Part shown: positions 1-6,565 of the stretch, piece after piece
How positions within the stretch are numbered: position 1 is the stretch's first letter
Layout: each line of letters starts with the position of its first letter
From: Pseudomonadota bacterium
Lineage (GTDB): Bacteria > Pseudomonadota > Alphaproteobacteria > Rhizobiales > Xanthobacteraceae
Assembly: GCA_023387555.1 (NCBI GenBank)
Contig: JAEWHY010000277.1
Coordinates: forward strand, 1-9,164
Reading direction: 5' to 3'
Length of the DNA stretch: 9,164 nucleotides
Translations under genes and position numbers: made by a program
The notes under the pieces: generated by a model
What the model saw: the letters and a program-made list of their open reading frames with translations, nothing else
What the model was told of the DNA's origin: nothing
The model's database searches: none

Positions 1-1161
1 CTCCATGATGGCGCGTCGGACCTCGTCCTCGGTAACGCTGATCTCGTTCTTGCGCGCGATCTCATCGAGCAAGAGGCCAAGGCGCACGCGGCGGTCGGCG
101 ATCTTGCGATACTCCTCGCGCTCCTTCTCCTCGGTGGTGTTCTCGTCCTCGAAGCTGCGGCCCGACTGCTGCATCTCGGAGGTCAGCGTCTGCCACAGGT
201 TCTCGAATTCCTGGTCGACCAGAGCCGGCGGCAACGGGAATTGATGCCGCTCGTCGAGAACGTCGAACAGCGCCCGCTTGACGCGCTGCTTGGAGATCGA
301 ATCATGCTCGCGCTGGATCCGCTCCTTGACGGCCGCCTTCAGCTTGTCGAGCGATTCCATTCCGAGCGACTTGGCGAAGTCGTCATCGATCTTCACCTCG
401 CCGGGGGCCTCGATCGACTTGGCGGTGACGTCGAACACAGCGGCCTTACCGGCCAGATGCGCAGCCGGATAATTCTCCGGGAAAGTGACGTTGATCTTGC
501 GATCTTCGCCCACCCCGATTCCCGTCAGCTGATCCTCGAAGCCCGGAATGAAGGTGTTGCTGCCGATCAGGACAGCGACGTCCTCGGCCGACCCGCCCTC
601 GAACGGCACGCCGTCGATGGTGCCGACGAAGGAGATCGTGACGCGGTCGCCGGCTTCCGCCTTGGCGCCCTCGGCCTTGGCCGCGAACGGCCGGTTCTGG
701 TCAGCGATTCGCTTCAGGCCCTCATCGACTTCCTGATCGGAGACTTCGGCGGTCATCCGGGTGAGATCGACGGTCTTGAAATCGATGATGTCGATCGGCG
801 CCAGGATCTCCATGGCGACCGTGTAGGCGAGATCGGACTTGCCTTCGATGACGTCCTGGACCGCCTTCTCGTCCTCCGGCAGCGTCACCTTGGGCTGCAG
901 CGCCAGACGGAAATTGTTGTCGGCGACAATCTTGGCATTGACGTCGCGCATCGCCGCCTCGATGGCCTCGGCCATGGCGGAGCGGCCGTACATCTTGCGC
1001 AGGTGCGTGGCCGGGACCTTGCCGGGCCGGAAGCCATTGACCCGGACGCGGCCCTTCAGTTCGTCAAGACGCTCGCTGACCTTGGTGTCGAGTTCGCTGG
1101 CGGGGATCACCACGCGGAATTCGCGGCGCAATCCATCGGTGAGGGTTTCGGTGACTTGCAT
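1..1161 (-). CDS. tig: Trigger factor, ribosome-associated chaperone and prolyl isomerase (partial, C-terminus off the left edge)
   Basis: Trigger factor binds near the ribosomal exit tunnel and shields nascent chains. The reading frame is open from ATG at 1161 to the first base of the window, giving 387 codons. Rhizobial trigger factors are about 450 residues, so roughly 65 C-terminal residues are missing. The start MQVTETLTDGLRREF is the usual family start. The ribosome-docking signature GFRPGKVP is at residues 43-50. An FKBP-type isomerase domain lies at about 150-240, with the stretch GDRVTISFVGTIDGVPFEGG. The remainder is the helical chaperone C-domain. A GAGGAG element lies about 12 bases before the ATG, which is a long spacing. 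tRNA-Leu lies 68 bases upstream on the same strand, so read-through is possible. In relatives clpP, clpX and lon often follow, but they would lie outside the window. Identification is secure. Confidence 0.97.
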   Translation of the reverse strand, partial: MQVTETLTDGLRREFRVVIPASELDTKVSERLDELKGRVRVNGFRPGKVPATHLRKMYGRSAMAEAIEAAMRDVNAKIVADNNFRLALQPKVTLPEDEKAVQDVIEGKSDLAYTVAMEILAPIDIIDFKTVDLTRMTAEVSDQEVDEGLKRIADQNRPFAAKAEGAKAEAGDRVTISFVGTIDGVPFEGGSAEDVAVLIGSNTFIPGFEDQLTGIGVGEDRKINVTFPENYPAAHLAGKAAVFDVTAKSIEAPGEVKIDDDFAKSLGMESLDKLKAAVKERIQREHDSISKQRVKRALFDVLDERHQFPLPPALVDQEFENLWQTLTSEMQQSGRSFEDENTTEEKEREEYRKIADRRVRLGLLLDEIARKNEISVTEDEVRRAIME

Positions 1162-1229
1162 GGAAAAACTTCGCTCCTCGTCGCCGCGCCAACGGCTCTG
1201 GCTGACTTCCTGAATTCGGCTGGCCTCAA

Positions 1230-1314
<85 letters not shown>

Positions 1315-1472
1315 GCGCTTGGGCTCGCGCGGCATGTTCGGCCGAGCGGCGCGGCTTATATCATGGCGTCGGAAATGCGCACGAGAAAAATGGTGCGCCG
1401 GGGGCGTCTGTGCAATGCCGCGTCAGCCTCGGAGCTAGCCATTTTTGGACACGGAAACTGTGCGCCCTCGCC

Positions 1473-2972
1473 TCAGCGCGACAGCGCCGGGAGCAACCGG
1501 CGGTAGACCAGCGGCAGCGCCTCGGTCAGGTCCTCGGCGATCAGCCCGGGGCCGAACGCGGCGGCCGCCTCGCCGTGAAGCCAGACCGCTGCGGCGCCAG
1601 CCTCGAAGGCCGGCATGCCCTGGGCGCGCAGACCGCCGATAAATCCGGACAGAACGTCGCCGGCCCCAGCGGTAGCTAGATAGGGCGGCGCGTTATGGGC
1701 GATGGCGGCGCGGCCGTCCGGGGCAGCCACGACGGTGTCCGCCCCCTTCAACACCACGACCGCGCCTGTTTCATGTGAAGCAGCAAGTGCGGCTTTAAGT
1801 TTTTGTTTAACTGAAGGAATTTCCGATATAGCACTGAAAAGACGTGAAAACTCGCCCTCGTGAGGACTGAGGATTGCTGTGGATAGCCTGTGATTCGTCA
1901 GGATTGTAAAGAGCTGTTTCGGGTTTTCCCCAAAGCTCGTCAGGGCGTCCGCATCGAGCACAAGAGCACGTTCCGCCGCCGCGGCGACGCTCACCTTAGC
2001 GCGCATCTCCGCCCCGACGCCACCCCCCGGCCCCAGGATCACGCTGTTGATTCGGCGGTCGGCGAGCAGCGCAGAGAGGCCCTCGGCACCGTCCGCCTCT
2101 CGCACCATGACCGCCAGGGTTGCAGCGGCGTTGACGGCCAGGGCGCTGCGCGGACTGGCGATGGTCACGAGCCCCGCCCCGGCCCGCAGCGCCGCCCGCG
2201 CCGCCAGTCGCGCCGCGCCGGTGCTCGGAAGTTCCCCGGACAGGACCAGCGTATGCCCGCGGGAGTATTTGTGTCCGTCCGGCCGGGGCACCGGGAAGGC
2301 TCCCGCCCATAATGCAGGCTCGTTGACGGACAGCGCCGGTCGGATGGTCTTGAGAACGGCGGCGCCGATCCCAATGTCCGCCACCGTGATCCGCCCGCAA
2401 TGGATGCGGCCAGGCAGCAGGAGGTGGCCGGGCTTGCGCCGGAAGAAGGTCACGGTGCGGTCGGCCCGAACCGCCTCCCCCATCACCGCGCCGCTGTCAC
2501 CATTGATGCCGCTCGGCAGGTCGACGGCGACGACGTATGCGCCCGAGCGGTTGATCGCCCCGATCAGCGCGGCGGCTTCGCCCTCCACCGGACGCGAGAG
2601 CCCGGTCCCGAACAGCGCATCGACCAGCACGCTTTCAGGAACGAAATCGGCCACATCCCACCCAGCGACCGGTCCGGCATAGCGGCGCGCCATCTCGGCT
2701 GCGTCACCGGTCAGCGCACCCCGATCACCGAGCAGCACCAGGCGCACCCGGCACCCCCGATCCGCCAACAGGCGGGCCGCCACGAAGCCATCGCCGCCGT
2801 TGTTGCCCGGACCGGCGCAGACCACGACCGGTCGGGTCGCGCCCGATACCTCCGCCACCGCATCGGCCACCGCGCGGCCGGCATTCTCCATCAGTTCAAG
2901 CGATGGCACCCCGCCGGCCACGGCGAGCGCGTCGGCCTTGCGCATCTGGTCATTGGTGAGAAGCTCGAGCAA
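1473..2972 (-). CDS. nnr: Bifunctional NAD(P)H-hydrate epimerase / ADP-dependent NAD(P)H-hydrate dehydratase
   Basis: This cytosolic metabolite-repair enzyme acts on damaged, hydrated NADH/NADPH. The N-terminal domain interconverts the R and S hydrates and the C-terminal domain dehydrates the S form using ADP. The epimerase (YjeF_N) domain covers about residues 1-215, with AGPGNNGGDG at 53-62, VDALFGTGLSR at 117-127 and AVDLPSGINGDSG near 149-161. The ribokinase-like dehydratase domain covers about 225-495, with HKYSRGH at 234-240, LSPHEGEFSRL at 368-378 and TAGAGDVLSGF at 434-444. At 499 residues it is full length for the fused form. The start codon at 2972 is TTG. An in-frame TAG lies two codons upstream, and the next ATG (residue 10) would cut into the conserved LLTNDQMRKAD start. 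A GGATAGG stretch just upstream is a possible ribosome site. It is divergent from glnB, sharing 231 intergenic bases. Confidence 0.95.
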   Translation of the reverse strand: MLELLTNDQMRKADALAVAGGVPSLELMENAGRAVADAVAEVSGATRPVVVCAGPGNNGGDGFVAARLLADRGCRVRLVLLGDRGALTGDAAEMARRYAGPVAGWDVADFVPESVLVDALFGTGLSRPVEGEAAALIGAINRSGAYVVAVDLPSGINGDSGAVMGEAVRADRTVTFFRRKPGHLLLPGRIHCGRITVADIGIGAAVLKTIRPALSVNEPALWAGAFPVPRPDGHKYSRGHTLVLSGELPSTGAARLAARAALRAGAGLVTIASPRSALAVNAAATLAVMVREADGAEGLSALLADRRINSVILGPGGGVGAEMRAKVSVAAAAERALVLDADALTSFGENPKQLFTILTNHRLSTAILSPHEGEFSRLFSAISEIPSVKQKLKAALAASHETGAVVVLKGADTVVAAPDGRAAIAHNAPPYLATAGAGDVLSGFIGGLRAQGMPAFEAGAAAVWLHGEAAAAFGPGLIAEDLTEALPLVYRRLLPALSR

Positions 2973-3010
2973 AGCCTATCCGTGCATTTTGATGGTGATT
3001 GGCACACCCA

Positions 3011-3027
3011 TGCTCACAGAATGAGCA
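3011..3027. promoter_or_regulatory. NtrC-like enhancer dyad, distal site upstream of glnB
   Basis: A perfect 6-bp inverted repeat with a 5-base spacer, TGCTCA-CAGAA-TGAGCA, is visible. It keeps the TGC-N11-GCA frame of the NtrC consensus (TGCACC-N5-GGTGCA), though the inner bases differ. Its centre is about 138 bases before the predicted sigma-54 start of glnB, a normal enhancer position. It also lies 39-55 bases before the nnr start, so it could affect nnr. Assignment to NtrC is inferred from the dyad geometry and context. Confidence 0.45.
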
Positions 3028-3053
3028 CACTGATGAAATACTGGTCTCATTGC

Positions 3054-3070
3054 TGCACCATTAAGGACAG
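3054..3070. promoter_or_regulatory. NtrC-like enhancer half-site, proximal site upstream of glnB
   Basis: The left half TGCACC (3054-3059) matches the NtrC consensus exactly. After a 5-base spacer the right half is GGACAG, which keeps only the GG. A separate 5-bp dyad, TGCTG (3051-3055) and CAGCA (3068-3072), overlaps it. The centre is about 95 bases before the predicted glnB start and 43 bases from the distal dyad, close to four helical turns, so both would face the same side of the DNA. It is weaker than the distal site taken alone. Confidence 0.35.
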
Positions 3071-3130
3071 CAGTCTGTGGGAACCCGGCCAACATCTTGG
3101 TTCAGCGGCTTTATTTGCGGTTTCATTGAT

Positions 3131-3146
3131 TGGCATAAGACCTGCT
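3131..3146 (+). promoter_or_regulatory. Sigma-54 (-24/-12) promoter of glnB-glnA
   Basis: TGGCATAAGACCTGCT matches the sigma-54 consensus TGGCAC-N5-TTGCW at nine of eleven defined positions. The invariant GG (3132-3133) and GC (3144-3145) have the exact 12-base periodicity needed. Transcription should start near 3157, giving a leader of about 47 bases before glnB. Nitrogen-limited transcription of glnB by RpoN and NtrC is well established in rhizobia. A constitutive sigma-70 promoter may also exist, but none could be picked out with confidence. Confidence 0.85.
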
Positions 3147-3165
3147 AACAATCGGCGGGCTCCGC

Positions 3166-3182
3166 CGGTCAGCCTCTGACCG
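3166..3182 (+). other. Leader hairpin just before the glnB ribosome site
   Basis: CGGTCAG (3166-3172) and CTGACCG (3176-3182) form a perfect 7-bp inverted repeat around a 3-base loop. It lies within the predicted leader, ending 8 bases before the AAAGAGGA ribosome site. An overlapping 6-bp repeat, CGGCGG (3153-3158) with CCGCCG (3162-3167), straddles the predicted start. The two share bases 3166-3167, so they cannot both form fully. There is no U-tract, so it is not a terminator. Any role in mRNA stability or translation is inference. Confidence 0.4.
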
Positions 3183-3203
3183 TCGGACCGAAAGAGGATT
3201 CGC

Positions 3204-3542
3204 ATGAAGAAGATCGAGGCGATCATAAAGCCTTTCAAGCTCGACGAGGTGAAGGAGGCTCTCCAGGAGGTTGGATTGCAGGGCATCACGGTGACCGAAG
3301 CCAAGGGTTTCGGCCGCCAGAAGGGCCACACCGAATTGTATCGCGGCGCCGAGTATGTGGTGGATTTTCTCCCCAAGGTGAAAATCGAAATCGTGCTCGG
3401 CGACGAGATGGTGGAAAAGGCCGTCGACGCGATCCGGCGTGCCGCGCAGACCGGCCGGATCGGCGACGGCAAGATTTTCGTCTCCAACATCGAGGAAGCC
3501 ATCCGGATCAGAACGGGAGAATCCGGACTGGATGCGATCTGA
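3204..3542 (+). CDS. glnB: Nitrogen regulatory protein PII
   Basis: PII is a small trimeric signal protein that binds ATP/ADP and 2-oxoglutarate and is uridylylated by GlnD. It steers GlnE (adenylylation of glutamine synthetase) and NtrB (phosphorylation of NtrC). The 112-residue length is standard. The start MKKIEAIIKPFKLDEVKEAL is typical. The T-loop (about 37-55) contains Tyr51 in the RGAEYVVDF context, the uridylylation site. TGRIGDGKIFV at 83-93 and R101/R103 are the nucleotide-binding signatures. A good ribosome site, AAAGAGGA (3191-3198), is 5 bases before the ATG. glnA follows 61 bases downstream on the same strand with no terminator between, so glnB-glnA is very likely an operon. Linkage to glnA and Tyr51 favour GlnB; GlnK-type paralogues usually sit beside amtB. 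Confidence 0.97.
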   Translation: MKKIEAIIKPFKLDEVKEALQEVGLQGITVTEAKGFGRQKGHTELYRGAEYVVDFLPKVKIEIVLGDEMVEKAVDAIRRAAQTGRIGDGKIFVSNIEEAIRIRTGESGLDAI

Positions 3543-3603
3543 CATCGCTGAAGTTCACGCCCCCCGTATTCACGAACCCGAACAAGACAAGGGAATGCGT
3601 TAG

Positions 3604-5013
3604 ATGACGACCGCCAAAGACGTAATGAAGCTGATCAAGGACAACGACGTGAAATACGTCGATTTCCGGTTTACCGATCCGCGCGGCAAGTGGCAGCACG
3701 TGACCTTCGACGTCTCGATGATCGACGACGACACTTTTGCCGAAGGTGTGATGTTCGACGGCTCCTCGATCGCCGGCTGGAAGGCGATCAATGAATCCGA
3801 CATGTGCCTGATGCCCGATCCGGCCACCGCCTGCATCGATCCGTTCTTCGCCGAGACCACCCTTGTCCTCGTTTGCGACGTGCTCGAGCCGACAACCGGC
3901 GAGCCTTACAATCGCGACCCGCGCGGCATCGCCAAGAAGGCTGAGGCGATGGTGAAGTCGATGGGCATCGGCGACACCGTGTTTTTCGGTCCCGAGGCCG
4001 AGTTCTTCGTGTTCGACGACGTGCGCTATTCGGCCGAGCCCTATCATTGCGGCTTCCGCCTCGACTCGGTGGAACTGCCGACCAACTCCGCGACCGAATA
4101 CGAGTCCGGAAACCTCGGTCACCGCATCGGCATCAAGAAGGGCTATTTCCCGGTCCCGCCGCAGGACTCCGCGCAGGACATGCGCGGCGAAATGCTGGCC
4201 GCGATGGCGCGGATGGGCGCCAAGGTCGAGAAGCATCACCACGAGGTGGCGTCGGCCCAGCACGAACTCGGCCTGAAGTTCTCGCCGCTGACCTACATGG
4301 CCGACCACACGCAGATCTATAAGTACTGCATCCATCAGGTCGCCAACATCTATGGCAAGACCGCGACCTTCATGCCAAAGCCGGTCTATGGCGACAACGG
4401 CTCGGGCATGCATTGCCATCAGTCGATCTGGAAGGACGGCAAGCCGGTGTTCGCCGGCAACAAGTATTCCGACCTGTCGGAAACCTGCCTCCACTACATC
4501 GGCGGCGTGATCAAACATGCCAAGGCGGTCAATGCCTTCACCAACCCGACGACCAACTCCTACAAGCGTCTGGTGCCGGGTTACGAAGCGCCGGTGCTGC
4601 TCGCCTATTCGGCGCGCAACCGCTCGGCGTCCTGCCGCATTCCCTACACCACCAACCCGAAGGCGAAGCGCGTCGAAGTGCGCTTCCCGGATCCGCTCGC
4701 CAATCCGTATCTGTGCTTCGCCGCGCTCCTGATGGCCGGTCTCGACGGCATCCGGAACAAGATCGATCCGGGCCAGGCAATGGACAAGGACCTCTACGAT
4801 CTGCCGCCGGCCGAACTGAAGCAGATCCCGACCGTGTGCGGCTCGCTGCGCGAAGCGCTGGAAAGCCTCGACAAGGATCGCGCCTTCCTGAAGGCGGGCG
4901 GCGTGTTCGATGACGACTTCATCGACGCCTATATCGAGCTGAAGATGACCGAGGTGATCCGCTTCGAGCACACCCCGCATCCGGTCGAATTCGAGATGTA
5001 CTATTCTGCGTGA
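3604..5013 (+). CDS. glnA: Glutamine synthetase, type I
   Basis: This cytosolic dodecameric enzyme makes glutamine from glutamate, ammonium and ATP, the main route of ammonium assimilation. At 469 residues it is the normal GSI length. Visible signatures are FDGSSIAGWK at 51-60, the metal-binding GPEAEFFVFD at 129-138, NGSGMHCHQS at 265-274 (ATP and metal site), NPTTNSYKRLVPGYEAP at 314-330 and the acidic-arginine segment RVEVRFPDP near 356-364. Tyr398 in KDLYDLPP is the adenylylation site recognised by GlnE, so the enzyme should be switched off under nitrogen excess through PII. AAGGGA (3589-3594) lies 9 bases before the ATG. It is the second gene after glnB and is followed by an intrinsic terminator. 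Bradyrhizobia usually also carry a eukaryote-like glnII elsewhere. Confidence 0.98.
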   Translation: MTTAKDVMKLIKDNDVKYVDFRFTDPRGKWQHVTFDVSMIDDDTFAEGVMFDGSSIAGWKAINESDMCLMPDPATACIDPFFAETTLVLVCDVLEPTTGEPYNRDPRGIAKKAEAMVKSMGIGDTVFFGPEAEFFVFDDVRYSAEPYHCGFRLDSVELPTNSATEYESGNLGHRIGIKKGYFPVPPQDSAQDMRGEMLAAMARMGAKVEKHHHEVASAQHELGLKFSPLTYMADHTQIYKYCIHQVANIYGKTATFMPKPVYGDNGSGMHCHQSIWKDGKPVFAGNKYSDLSETCLHYIGGVIKHAKAVNAFTNPTTNSYKRLVPGYEAPVLLAYSARNRSASCRIPYTTNPKAKRVEVRFPDPLANPYLCFAALLMAGLDGIRNKIDPGQAMDKDLYDLPPAELKQIPTVCGSLREALESLDKDRAFLKAGGVFDDDFIDAYIELKMTEVIRFEHTPHPVEFEMYYSA

Positions 5014-5052
5014 GCGTGTTCCTCCCAAACATCGCGAGAGCGATGCAACTGC

Positions 5053-5081
5053 AAAGGGCGCCCTTTCGGGCGCCCTTTTTT
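5053..5081 (+). terminator. Intrinsic terminator of glnB-glnA
   Basis: AAAGGGCGCCC (5053-5063) and GGGCGCCCTTT (5068-5078) form a perfect 11-bp stem around the loop TTTC. The stem runs into a T-tract ending at 5081. It lies 40 bases after the glnA stop. On the opposite strand the same stem is followed by only three T residues, so it would serve the convergent Bug gene poorly. Confidence 0.92.
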
Positions 5082-5106
5082 CATGTTCGATGCTAGCGGC
5101 TCTGGA

Positions 5107-6081
5107 TCAGTCGACGACAGCTCCGCTGCTCTTGATCGGGCCCGCCCATTTTTCGATTTCCGACTTCACGAACTTGCCGAGATAGTCCGGCGTCGCGCGA
5201 TCGCCCGAGACGATGCTGGCGCCGAGCTTCTGCAGCTTCTCGCGAACCTGCGGATCGGCCATGGTCTTCAGCGCCGCATCGTGCATCTTCGTCACGATCG
5301 GCTGCGGCGTATCTTTCGGCAACAGCAGCGCGGTCCAGGTATAGGCCTGGATGTCCTTGAAGCCCTTCTCGTAAGCCGTCGGCAGATTGGGCAGCACCGG
5401 CGAGCGGTCGCGCGACAGGGTCGCGATCGCCTTCACGGTGCCGGCCTCGATCTGCGGCACCGCGGTGACGATGATCTCGCAAAGGAAGTCGATGCGGCCC
5501 GCCTGCAGGTCCTGCATCGCGGGTCCAGTGCCCTTGTAAGGCACATGCTGGATGTTGGTGCCGAGCGCCTGATTGAGCAGGATGCAGCCGAGATGGGTTG
5601 CGGAGCCCGCGCCCGCGGAGCCGTAGTTCATCTTGCCCTGGTTCGCCTTCGCGTAGGCGACGAACTCATCGAGCGAATTGACCGGCAAATCCTTGCGCAC
5701 GATCAGCACCAGCGGGATCTCGGCGATCAGATTGACCGGCGTGAAGTCCGTCACGGCGTTGTAGAGCGGCTTCTTGTACAGCGTCTGCGAATGCGCATGC
5801 GTTGCAATGGTCCCGAGGATCGCGGTGTAGCCGTCGGGCGCGGCCTTCGCGACCCGGTTTCCGCCCATCATGCCGCCGGCACCGGGAACATTCTCGATCA
5901 CCACCTGCTGACCGAGGATCTGCCCCATCCGCTCGGCCATGACACGGCCGAACACATCGATCGGCCCGCCGGCGGCCGCCGATACCACCATCGTGACCGG
6001 ACGTTGCGGCCAATCCTGAGCCTGCGCGGCAGTGGTCATTGCGCATGCCGCGATCAGGCATGCGGTCACTCTTGCGATCAT
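5107..6081 (-). CDS. Tripartite tricarboxylate transporter substrate-binding protein (Bug/TctC family)
   Basis: This is a periplasmic binding protein of the Bug family, which presents carboxylates or similar small organic ligands to a TctAB permease. The ligand cannot be read from sequence. I chose the ATG at 6081 (324 residues) because it begins a compact signal peptide, with cleavage predicted after AQA (residue 21). The mature start QDWPQRPVTMVV is typical. Family marks follow: AAAGGPIDVFGR near 35-46, QQVVIENVPGAGGMMGG and PDGYTAILGT in the first lobe, and PQIEAGTVKAIATLSRDR in the second. The upstream ATG at 6126 (339 residues) has no clear ribosome site. A cysteine at residue 13 after Ile-Ala-Ala resembles a lipobox, so lipoprotein processing from the longer start is not excluded. 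No tctA or tctB gene is nearby, so it is an orphan, which is common in this family. Confidence 0.92.
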   Translation of the reverse strand: MIARVTACLIAACAMTTAAQAQDWPQRPVTMVVSAAAGGPIDVFGRVMAERMGQILGQQVVIENVPGAGGMMGGNRVAKAAPDGYTAILGTIATHAHSQTLYKKPLYNAVTDFTPVNLIAEIPLVLIVRKDLPVNSLDEFVAYAKANQGKMNYGSAGAGSATHLGCILLNQALGTNIQHVPYKGTGPAMQDLQAGRIDFLCEIIVTAVPQIEAGTVKAIATLSRDRSPVLPNLPTAYEKGFKDIQAYTWTALLLPKDTPQPIVTKMHDAALKTMADPQVREKLQKLGASIVSGDRATPDYLGKFVKSEIEKWAGPIKSSGAVVD

Positions 6082-6169
6082 TTGCGGAGTCGTCCGTTTC
6101 TGGTTGCGAGACGGGTTATCAATCATCCGCGCTGGCGGGCCGCAAGCGCGAACAAGCAGCGCCGGCGCG

Positions 6170-6204
6170 GCGCCAACAAGTCCAGCGACACTGTTCGTTG
6201 GCGC
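6170..6204. repeat. 8-bp perfect inverted repeat upstream of the Bug gene
   Basis: GCGCCAAC (6170-6177) and GTTGGCGC (6197-6204) are perfect inverted copies separated by 19 bases. They lie about 90-120 bases upstream of the chosen Bug start, between it and the small ORF. No T-tract follows on either strand, so it does not look like a terminator. It could be an operator for the Bug gene or a chance repeat in GC-rich DNA. Confidence 0.3.
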
Positions 6205-6279
6205 ATGCCCAATGTTTCGACATGCGATCTCGCAGGTCGCACCCGGCGCGATACGCGCGAATGGCTTATTGGTGCGGAC

Positions 6280-6510
6280 TTACCAGACGAACGGCAATCC
6301 AAGCAGGGCAGCGGCGCCGGAGACGCTGAGGACCCATACGCCGGCTTGCATGCCCCTCGGCCGGCGATAAGCGCCGGCGCGCCGACGCTCGGCAATCAGC
6401 GCAGCCTCGAATTCGTCCGAACCGCCAAAATAACACCCCATCGCGGCGCCGGCCCGCTCAGCATCGCGCGTGAGCCTCTGCAACGCCAGGGAGGAAGATG
6501 CGTTTGCCAT
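6280..6510 (-). CDS. Hypothetical small protein with C-terminal membrane helix
   Basis: I do not recognise this 76-residue ORF. It starts at ATG 6510. The first 55 or so residues are soluble and charged, rich in Ala, Arg and Glu, including AMGCYFGGSDEFEAALIAER. The last 20 (about 57-76) form one hydrophobic segment ending at a Trp, so it could be a tail-anchored membrane protein. A soluble charged part followed by a clean hydrophobic end looks more like real coding sequence than the antisense frames here. It lies 55 bases after the diguanylate cyclase stop on the same strand and could be co-transcribed. The ribosome site is poor (AGGC about 8 bases upstream). It may be a genuine small gene or chance. 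The gap 6127-6279 holds only an inverted repeat. Confidence 0.5.
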   Translation of the reverse strand: MANASSSLALQRLTRDAERAGAAMGCYFGGSDEFEAALIAERRRAGAYRRPRGMQAGVWVLSVSGAAALLGLPFVW

Positions 6511-6565
6511 GGCGCAAGCCTAGTGTCCGCATGGTAAACAAAAGGTTGCTCGAACCGGTTGCCCG

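Noticed and set aside
3000..3014. TGGCAC-N5-TGCT-like second sigma-54 element upstream of glnB
   Set aside because: The GG and GC are 11 bases apart instead of 12. Sigma-54 does not tolerate this, and the GC belongs to the NtrC-like dyad.
3508..5028. 506-codon open frame antisense to glnA
   Set aside because: It mirrors glnA almost exactly. Long antisense frames are expected in GC-rich genes, and the translation is His/Arg/Val-rich without domain features.
6123..6395. 90-codon minus-strand frame overlapping the end of the small ORF
   Set aside because: Arg/Ser/Pro-rich translation with no hydrophobic or domain structure; the 6280-6510 frame is the better candidate there.
5083..6537. 484-codon plus-strand frame across the Bug gene and small ORF
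   Set aside because: It overlaps a clear Bug-family gene on the other strand, is rich in Arg/His, and has no recognisable domain.
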